From positions 23,501,221 to 23,565,220 of the forward strand of contig OW203986.1 of assembly GCA_934047225.1 (NCBI GenBank): a DNA stretch of 64,000 nt, read 5' to 3'. Both the position numbers and the translations under genes were made by a program. This DNA comes from Ypsolopha sequella. Lineage: Eukaryota > Arthropoda > Insecta > Lepidoptera > Ypsolophidae. This document shows positions 56,047 to 64,000 of this stretch, piece after piece. Position 1 is the first letter of the stretch. Each line of letters starts with the position of its first letter. The notes below the pieces were generated by a model. It did no database searches. It saw only the letters and a list, made by a program, of their open reading frames with translations, and was not told where the DNA came from.

Positions 56047-59000
56047 TCAACGTTGCTGCGCGCCATCTTTGTAGAAATGCTTGATGCGCCATTGACCGCG
56101 CGCGCCCCAACCCGTGCGCACTCCGAAGTGAGCCACGGGGAATGGCGAAGGATCTGTCCATTCCATCAACACAGCTCCACTGTTCCCGTCCCGCACCAGC
56201 AGCCTTCCGCATCTCCACTCAATCAGGAACTTCCTGAACTCCCCGGCATCCATGATACCGGGCGTCGGGAGTTCCACCTACGGGAGTTTCTGAGTTAAGT
56301 CACAAGCCAACATCGAACTGAACGGAGAACGCGATCGAACTACGCTACCTTGTCTGGCTGCTGTCTGCAGTACCTAATCACGGACTTGGTATTTTCCCAG
56401 CCTCCGAGGATGATCTCGTACATGGGGTCGACCTCGGCGGGCACGGTTGTGAGACAGACGTGGCAGTTATGCGGACCGCGGTATTCGAACTCCAAGGACC
56501 CGGAAGCGGCCGGCCCGAACTTATACTCTAACTTGTCCTCGGTATTGAATTCGGCCCCATCTGCGTGGATAAGACACGGTCAATTTGAAGTGGTCGGGTG
56601 GGTACATTTCGCAGGCGAGGTCTTGAGTTACATACCTTCAATTTTCCAAGTACCGGTGGCGCCCCATCCGGTGCATACGCCTACGAAGCCGATGGGGAAG
56701 GGCTCAGGGTCTTGCCAGGAGATGAAGGGGATGGCCTCGCCCTCCCGACCAGCGGAGATGATGCCGCTGTCCCATCGCACCCAGAACCCGAGGAATTCAC
56801 CTCCGTTCAAGATGCCGGGGGTTTCAATTTCAGCCACTTCAGGTTTCTGCTTGTTTTTTCTGATAACGCTCTTTGTGTTGCCCCAGCCTCCGATAAAGAC
56901 CTGAAAACGTAATTATCAAATTATAATATAATGATCTTACTTGACTTTTAAATCACAGTCAGAAAAAGCCGTTTGAATTGACCACCTACACGAATAATGA
57001 TTTCGTAGAGCCTTTTATTAGACTACCAATTCAAAAGGATTGTTCTGGCTTATTCTTTGAGCCTTTCGATGTGAGTAGCCTATTTTATGTCAGGTGATTG
57101 CGTCTCGTTGCTTCGGTTCGCTAGTCATCACGCGTGGCCCCTTGTTTGCAGCACGATTGCCTTTACTTACTTTACAATGACTCTTCCATACAAAGTGTAA
57201 ATATTAAATTAATTAAAGTAGGTACGAGTACTTTGCATAATCAAAACGCTTTTAGATACTGACTTTATCCCTTTCGAAATCATTAGCCAAGCGCCTTTCG
57301 ATGTGAGTAGCCTATTCGGCGGCTATTAGAGGGATTTTATGTCAGGTGATTGCGTCTCGTTGCTTCGGTTCGCTAGTCATCACGCGTGGCCCCTTGTTTG
57401 CAGCACGATTGCCTTTACTTACTTTACAATAACTCTTCCATATAAAGTGTAAATATTAAATTAATTAAAGTAGGTACGAGTACTATGCAAAATCAAAACG
57501 CTTTTAGATACTGACTTTAACCGTTTCGAAAGCATTAGCCAAGCTAAAGACGCAAACGTGTTGAAAATGTTATTGAGGGTCACAGGACCGAACTCAGCCC
57601 CTGTATTCTGTATCTTTAGTTGCCAACTGGACTAGGTGCCTATCATCAAAAACATAGCTAAAAACGGAACTTTCAAAATTGCCTTTAGTCGGTATTGAAC
57701 TATTTACGAACTGTGTCCTCACTTCAAGTGCGAACATATCCTTAGACAATCGGAATTCGGTAGTATATCCATGTTTTTGATGACAGACACCAAGTCCAGA
57801 TGGCAACTAAAGATACATAATAGGCCCTCTGGTTTGGATGCTCAAGTGTGTTCAACATAATTGATGGCGGTACCTCATAAATGGGCTCTGCTTCCTGGGG
57901 GCCCACTGTGAGAGCGATGTGTGCATCGTTGGCGGCCTTGACCTTGAAGTTCACGGAGCCATGCGACAGCGGGAAGAATTGGTACTGGAGGTTATCCTCC
58001 GTCGATACATCTGGAAATACCAAGTTGAAATTTTATTAATATTTTTAATTGTAAAACGAGATTATATGAAATCTAAACTAATAATAAAGCGGTAAAAAAG
58101 TCGCGTCTGTTATTGAGTATATCTGTAATAGTAGTTTATGCGACAAGGGCGAAAAGGAATAAATCACGAGGACGATTTAAAATTTTAAACGTAACCGAGT
58201 AATTTATTGCTCTTACGCCCTTGTATCATACTACGTTTTTCAATGCATAGTGTGAGGAAATAAAACAAATATAATCTTGTGAACTTTAAATTACGATTGG
58301 CTCAAAAGGACTGTATCCAGAGCCGTTAAACAGTGGAAAAAAAAGTTTAACATTTATCGTACACAGGAAAGGTTGAAGGCTAGCCAACTTCTCGTAAATA
58401 AATAAAAATAAAAAAAAACCCTAGGGCAAAATAATCGACTTTCTGTTCGGTTTTGATGCATAAAAAGTGGGCCTTTACGAGCACTTGCTTTGAAAAATTT
58501 TAAATGAAACAGTTTAAACACTGTGCTACGGCTGCAGGTCAACATATAGGATTGTAGGGATGTTGATAAAATAACCGCCAAGCCGAAAACAGGGCAACGA
58601 TTGAATAAACGCGGGTGGAGCCACAGGCGAAACGCTAGTCAGTCATATATAACCGGTGCGTTCTCATCTCAAATTAATATTCTTCAGATGATTGGTGATA
58701 TTTCCGCGAAGCCATGTTGGGACAGTCATAGAAATATTTATGTCAATTAATTGCTATGCAAGACAGGTACAGTCATTAGTAAATATAGACGGTGAGGTAG
58801 CAATCATGGCATTCGGAGTGGTGGCTCGTTTATTGAGTCGATTGACCTGTGGTGATGTCATACGAACGACCGATCTCAGAAGGCGGGCGACCTACGCTCG
58901 ATAATGCCCTAGATTGAAATATCAACAATGTTGTTTTTGTAAATGAAGTTCGGTTATGAAAGTAAGTATATTTCGCAATCTTTCCAAGCATCAGACACAA

Positions 59001-60453
59001 TTCCATGACGGGATATTTTGTTTTAGATATATACCTACGTGTTTTTACTCGATTGAATGATGCATCGTTTGCAATTGAATCGTTTAGTGCAATTAGTATT
59101 CAGTCTAGGTTTAAAACTAATGAGGTAAGTGTCTGTCTGTAGTTAGAGCACGTAGCATGGTAAGCGAAAGATAACATCCAGAAAGAACTTGGCTATTATC
59201 TAGGTAACGTTGCTAAACGCCGGAGTTAATGTAAAATTTGACTGTCAACATGCTGTCAACCGTTCCACAACCACCCGAGTGAAAACGAACAGTTCATAGA
59301 CCTTGTCAGAAATGTAAAATTCACTTTGACAGTTTAAGTTTTACATTTAACCAGGCGTTTAGGAACGCTACCCTAATGTTAATTAAATCACTTTTTACTT
59401 TTTTTTAAATCTTTATAGACAGGTATTAAATAAAGGGTTCGGCCCGAATCGGCCCACAGCCACCTATACGTGGCTATATGTGACGTAGTAATCATGTCAC
59501 CCTAATTTAAAAACATTTAACATATTATTTCAAGTTTTAGTCGTAAGTAACGATTAGCATATCATTAGGTATTCGAATTTATTATTATCAACAAATGGTT
59601 GGTAGGTACCTATACGTTTTGAAGTTGTTTACTAATTAAAACCGCATTAAACATACGTATTTGCGTAAACCACAGATTAATAGGAATCAAATGTCAATTT
59701 GGCTTCACAAATTTTATTAGCCAACCGAGACATATTATGAGAGAATTTTACAAGTTTTGTTGTTTTGATTTTGAAACTACCTAACATCTAACAACTCATA
59801 AAATACTTGTATTGTATCCGCAGATACTATCTGTCCTTCCCACGGTCAATACAAAACAGCGAAGGTGACATCATAAGTAATGTACTTAACAACTTTGTCC
59901 TAAAGCGCAAATAGTGCCCTTCTATGTAAACATAGAAACTAGTTTATAAAATATGACAAAATACAGTCTAAGAAACTACCAGCAGCTAACTTTCTACTGT
60001 CTTCATCATCAAAATATTTCGTTTATCTAAAACCTATCTTAGATGCGGTACTTGGTGCATGTAAGTATCCCGATTATTGAAATGTTGATGGTTTTTTGAC
60101 ATAGGTATTCTTAGATAGAGTTTTAGTATCGTCTGAAGATATCCATATCCAGTAAAAAAACTACTGTAAACTGTATCGATCCTCGAATTCTCCACCCGGC
60201 ATCACCACGCCCGCATCTGGCCTTGTGCCAGAAAAACACCGGCTGGTATTTACGGCTACGTCTTTCAAACATTGCATACCCACTCTAATAAATGCTTTAA
60301 TAATACAAAACTATGCAGAAAAACTGAATCACGACACCGTATCAAATGTCTCTATGCTCAAGAGTTCAGATTCTATTTCCGTCTTTTACGCAACCGCATC
60401 GCTTGAAATAAATAAACAGCAGCGTTTGTGTACTTACCTAGTATGTTCGCCAT
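56047..60453 (-). CDS. FAMeT: Gene C, FAMeT-like form: two Methyltransf_FA domains, 286 aa
   Basis: Exons (minus strand) 60438-60453, 57874-58010, 56636-56900, 56349-56560 and 56047-56277. Phases 1,0,1,0, all GT-AG. Exon 1 codes MANIL. FA domain 1 (about 8-139): [62 protein letters not shown] domain 2 (about 141-286): [55 protein letters not shown]. Size and two-domain layout match insect and crustacean FAMeT (280-300 aa). FAMeT was named for methylating farnesoic acid in juvenile hormone/methyl farnesoate synthesis, but no S-adenosylmethionine-binding motif is visible. JHAMT is the established insect enzyme, so catalysis here is doubtful. AATAAA on the minus strand at 55931-55936 supports a real transcript end after the stop at 56047. 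Confidence 0.9.
57061..57543. repeat. Tandem duplication of about 232-250 bp in intron 2 of gene C
   Basis: Units start GCCTTTCGATGTGAGTAGCC at 57061 and 57293. They are nearly identical except for about 20 extra bases after TAGCCTATT in the second. Confidence 0.9.
57603..57822. mobile_element. MITE family 1, copy 2
   Basis: GTATTCTGTATCTTTAGTTG ... GGCAACTAAAGATACATAAT; intron 2 of gene C, about 50 bp from exon 2. Confidence 0.88.
58011..60437. other. First intron of gene C, no other gene seen
   Basis: Bounded by a GTAAGTA donor (60431-60437) and a TTTCCAG acceptor. It contains a 170-bp inverted repeat at 59203-59372 and otherwise unremarkable AT-rich DNA. Short ORFs such as 58692-58904 have no domain. 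Confidence 0.7.
59203..59372. mobile_element. Fold-back MITE, 170 bp
   Basis: GGTAACGTTGCTAAACGCC and a later TAATGTAAAATTTGACTGTC pair with GGCGTTTAGGAACGCTACC and GACAGTTTAAGTTTTACATTTA; imperfect arms of about 45 bp. Confidence 0.7.
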
Positions 60454-60803
60454 AGTTATGTTGAGTTCAGAACTTTGTCACAGCTCAAATAGCACAGCGG
60501 TAGTTACTCCACGGGTGCTACCTCCAAACTGAGAGCCCGATCAGTCCGACCGACCGATCGACCGACCGCAACGAACGCGCATCTTGGCTCCGATGATGTC
60601 ATGCTGCGAAGCATGAAAATAATGTTTTCGTTCATATAAAGACAGGTTTTAGAGCTTAAAGTTGGAGATGTTACGTTCTAGTTTTGGGTCCTGACTCTAT
60701 TGAATAATCTTCGACCCGTACCATACCACCTAGTTCAGGCTACCTACTTAGCATTTTAGCACCCAAGCAGTGGCGTATTTTAATATTCGGGCCCTGCGGG
60801 GTT

Positions 60804-61021
60804 ATTATGTATCTCTAGTTGCCAACTGGACAGGGTGCCTATCATCAAAAACGTAGATATACTATCCAATTTCGATTGTCTAAGGATATGTTCGCACTTG
60901 AAGTGACGACACAGCTCGTAAATAGTTCAATACCCACTAAAGGCAATTTTGAAAATTCAGTTTTTATGTATGTTTTTGACGATAGGCACCCAGTCCAGTT
61001 GGCAACCTAAGATACAGAATA
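60804..61021. mobile_element. MITE family 1, copy 3
   Basis: ATTATGTATCTCTAGTTGCC ... GGCAACCTAAGATACAGAAT. It lies about 350 bp upstream of the gene C start codon, so it may border the promoter. Confidence 0.85.
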
Positions 61022-61261
61022 GGAGGGCTGGCTGGGCTTGTAAGGTTAGCGCCCCATAAATGAACGTGAAAAAAGAAAAAATATTTCAATAATAAAATAA
61101 AATAAAATCCAGTAGTGTGTTGTTTTGGGCTGAGAATGATGATAATGAATAAAAAAACTCAAAAGGACATACAAAGGAATAAACACCATCAATACAATTT
61201 TATTTTTGTATATGTATAAATTCAAAAAGCAATATAAATTAAAAGATAGGTAACGATTGAT

Positions 61262-61380
61262 CATGAAAGGCGCCCTAAGCTGAGTGCGAGGTGCAGCTTG
61301 CGCCGCCCCTCACCTCACAGCCTGCCTCCCCGGGCCATGGCCCTTTTGGCCCTAGCTAGGGTAAATACGCCACTGCACCC
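61262..61380 (-). repeat. GC-rich GGGCCATGGCCCTTTTGGCC repeat
   Basis: The complement of GGCCAAAAGGACCATGGCCGGGGGCGGC at 29117 recurs here. Both lie next to GGCGCC.TTCAT / ATGAAAGGCGCC and to a GTGGCGTATTTA-like edge (61366 and 29102). Similar GTGGCGTATTTT edges are at 30535 and 60772. Confidence 0.5.
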
Positions 61381-61639
61381 AAGTATAATCTTGCCCGTTT
61401 TGATTTAGAAAATGAAGGCATATAGTGTGTGCTTGCTTCACCTTGGACAGAAGAAGGCCAAGGTCGAGCCGTTGTGTTTGCACTGGAGAGTCATCGTATG
61501 GTTGTGGTGGTGATGCGATGGATGACTGTGATGCTGATGACGCTGAAATCGTTGGCATCATCACATCATCGTCATCACTACATAATTTAACGGTACACAC
61601 CAACGATTCTCGCATAGATTTAATTCGAAAACCATTTTC

Positions 61640-61905
61640 GAGGTATTTTAGAACTTGTGGCCTAAAAAACCTCATCATGATGAATATTTTTACGAAAAAG
61701 CTGCAACTTCCATTTACTTTCGTATGACGTCAATTGAGAAAAGGCTGTTTAGAAATGTGTCATTTGCTATCAAGATAAATTTATAATATTTTGCTTCGGA
61801 CTGATTTGCAAGATGGATGGCAGTGGCAGATGAGAAGACAGACAGAGACAGGACACTGCACGTTTTTATAAGCAAGGCAAAGGTCTACAATCAGTATCAT
61901 ACCCT
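61640..61905 (+). repeat. Reverse copy of the 26995-27185 repeat
   Basis: CTAAAAAACCTCATCATGAT through TGCAACTTCCATTTACTTTCG and TTGCTATCAAGATAAATTTATA. The following part (TGTTACTCTCCGACCCATAA, GATCGATTGCTCCGTTGTT) resembles a LINE 3' untranslated tail. Confidence 0.6.
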
Positions 61906-63104
61906 AAAATTCTCCAAGTGACGTCATATATGAAAATTCATAAAAAAGTAGCCTATTAGTTGGGATGTTACTCTCCGACCCATAAAATTTTCTCTATGCA
62001 AAAAATCGCGTCGATCGATTGCTCCGTTGTTACTGCGAGAAAAAAGGACAAACCAACAAACACTTTCAATTTATAATATGGGTACGTACGGATGACGTCA
62101 AGAAACCTTGGGCTGCTCTTTGTTATGTTACGTGATATTGTGATTCATCCTCAATTATCTCGCATGGCATTTTATCAAACTGCTGGACTGTGCAATTATA
62201 AAGCTGCTTCTCCTGTAAAATAAGTATAGAACAATTTATTTTGATTCTGGAACTCAATTTCCTAACAAATACAAGTCAAAATTCCGATTTAGGCCCTATA
62301 ATATCAGATACTGAAGTTTCTTGAGAGTTACGGTAATCAATCAAACATTTTCCCGGAGTCCCAATCTAATTCAGCACCTGCAATCCAAAACAGCTCCTGC
62401 ATTATGCCGGCCGCGGAAGGGCCAGATACAAAATACAAACCCTTCGCTATTAGGGTTTCTCTTTATGCAGGAACCTTAAAAACAGACTTCTGCTGATTTA
62501 CTTTCAAGTAGCGCCATCTACTATAGACTGGCCGAACTAAATTACGTTTAACGCAAATACTCATATACCGCGAAGGAAGCCAGAGTCTTTAACAGCTAGG
62601 GTGAGTTGTAGGATGGGTTGCTTAGAGATTTCTATGAATGGCAATAGATGGCGCTCTTATTATTTGATAATACACAAAACTTTCTCTCAGTTTGTTTATT
62701 GAATAAAAACTGCTGATTTTACCAAGACAACGACCCTCTAATTTATTTAGTCAAAGAGTAAAGTATAATTACGTTTTCGCAAGCAAATGATAGGATAACG
62801 CGGCACTCTAGCGTGCATTTCAAAAATTATCTAGGCAACGATAGGTTTTAAATATCGTTGTAACTTGGGGCGATTCACCATATTAATATAATAATAATAC
62901 AGTCCAGGAAACAAGTTCAAAAGTCTTCTAAAAGTTTACTTAAAATCTAGTCACCTTATTATAAGTTACTAGATTTAGGGTGGGCCATTCCGCTCAGCTG
63001 CCATATAAATGTTTTAGGTGTTTGTGACGTACCGATGGCTTTGATCTCAATTAAACTTTGCACACATCTTTATATGTATCCCTTCCCCCCACACCACACT
63101 CCGA

Positions 63105-63660
63105 CCTGTCTCTCATCAAGAAGTGCAAGATGGCGAGATATTAAAAAAACGCCGAGTTTGTGAAATGGTTTCAGGTAAAAACTGTTTTAAATGAAACGGT
63201 AACTATTTATTCATAGAAAAGAGTATAAACTTTGTCTTCTTTACATGAACGACGTCTGTATTTCTCTCTTTTTTATTTCCAGTATAGATAAAAATGATAC
63301 AACTTGCTGAACTTTGTGTAAAAAGTAGTCACTAAAGCCGATTCTGAAGGCTTTAATTTTAGTTTTAGTGCTGTCTAAACTAAAATTTCTTCATCGCAAA
63401 AAAATCCTTAAGTGTTAGACTTAGAAGCTAAATAACTTTGGAAAAATTTAAGTTTTTACAGCACTGCAACTAAAATTAAAGCCTTTAGAATCGGCTTTAA
63501 TATTCACGATATCCTGACAGCTATTATTATAGGCTTTCATCAAATTTTGCTTTGTGCGTGCTGTATAGAGACATAGTTAGAACTGGATAACACTTATGGA
63601 ACAAAAAGAATGATGAAAATAAGCTGTTGATCCCACGTTCAATTTTTATATATAGCGATA
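63105..63660 (-). repeat. Reverse partial copy of the fold-back element loop, split by a MITE
   Basis: 63105-63332 is the reverse complement of about 52387-52585, and 63500-63655 continues as the reverse complement of about 52205-52370. The 167 bp between them are MITE family 2. Confidence 0.8.
63333..63499. mobile_element. MITE family 2, copy 2, nested
   Basis: TAAAGCCGATTCTGAAGGCT ... GCCTTTAGAATCGGCTTTA, inserted inside the 63105-63660 repeat. The flanks are compatible with a TA-type insertion. Confidence 0.9.
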
Positions 63661-63714
63661 GCGATCGCTATTTATGTCGAGACTGCAGGCCCAGGAAACT
63701 TATTATAACAATAC

Positions 63715-63866
63715 TAAAGCCAATTCTGAAGGCTTTAATTTTAGTTTTAGTGATGTCAAAGCTTAAAATTTTCCAAAGAAATTTAGCTTCTAATCTATCT
63801 TGTATCAAAGAAAATTTTGTTTTGACAGCACTAAAACTAAAATTAAAGCCTTCAGAATCGGCTTTA
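63715..63866. mobile_element. MITE family 2, copy 3
   Basis: TAAAGCCAATTCTGAAGGCT ... GCCTTCAGAATCGGCTTTA, only about 215 bp from copy 2. Confidence 0.9.
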
Positions 63867-64000
63867 GTGTTACAATAAAACAAGGCTACGGTAATAAACA
63901 AACGACTATGGATTGGCTTGGTCCCGTTTCACTGCACGTATTGTTCATAGATCGATTTTTTATTTACCCCTAGAGTCGGGTGCGCGCGCAGCCCTCCGGC

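Noticed and set aside
56047..60453. Annotation of gene C as a proven juvenile-hormone-pathway methyltransferase
   Set aside because: The name FAMeT is historical. No AdoMet-binding motif is visible and the fold is not a Rossmann methyltransferase as far as the motifs show.

Overview
The window looks like nuclear DNA from an insect, most probably a moth or butterfly (Lepidoptera). The DNA is AT-rich, the genes have many GT-AG introns, and the non-coding part is crowded with short fold-back DNA transposons (MITEs), LINE 3' fragments and tRNA/5S-like SINE pieces of lepidopteran style. No bacterial-type operon, CRISPR array, rRNA gene or intact tRNA gene was seen. Gene models below were assembled by hand from splice sites and reading phase; nothing was checked against transcripts or databases.

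Layout. (1) 1-3882: left-truncated BEL/Pao LTR retrotransposon on the minus strand with an uninterrupted gag-protease-RT frame (about 976 codons in the window) and a probable 5' LTR. (2) 3.9-13.2 kb: no host gene seen; repeats, MITEs, a hAT-like fragment, a 38-bp minisatellite and a decayed LINE reverse transcriptase. (3) 13316-20189, plus strand: a complete seven-exon odorant receptor gene (398 aa, 7tm_6 type). (4) 22111-37872 minus, 39655-46882 plus, and 48735-60453 minus: three paralogous genes, here called A, B and C, built on one plan: a very short first coding exon, a Methyltransf_FA domain (the domain of 'farnesoic acid O-methyltransferase', FAMeT) over two exons, then two DM9 (DUF3421) repeats on one exon each. 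All four introns keep the same phases (1,0,1,0) in the three genes. A and B are divergent, with start codons 1.8 kb apart. C carries two extra exons for a second FA domain ending in its own stop and poly(A) signal, so it could make either an FA-FA protein (286 aa, classical FAMeT-like) or an FA-DM9-DM9 protein (306 aa) by choice of terminal exons. (5) 60.5-64 kb: repeats only.

How the genes work together: the odorant receptor is an independent sensory gene. FA and DM9 domains look like non-enzymatic ligand-binding modules (DM9 proteins include oyster mannose-binding recognition proteins and the mosquito Plasmodium-responsive salivary protein PRS1), so the A-B-C cluster is best read as a locally duplicated family of putative recognition proteins. 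That functional statement is inference. The introns hold most of the transposon load, including several nested insertions that give relative ages.
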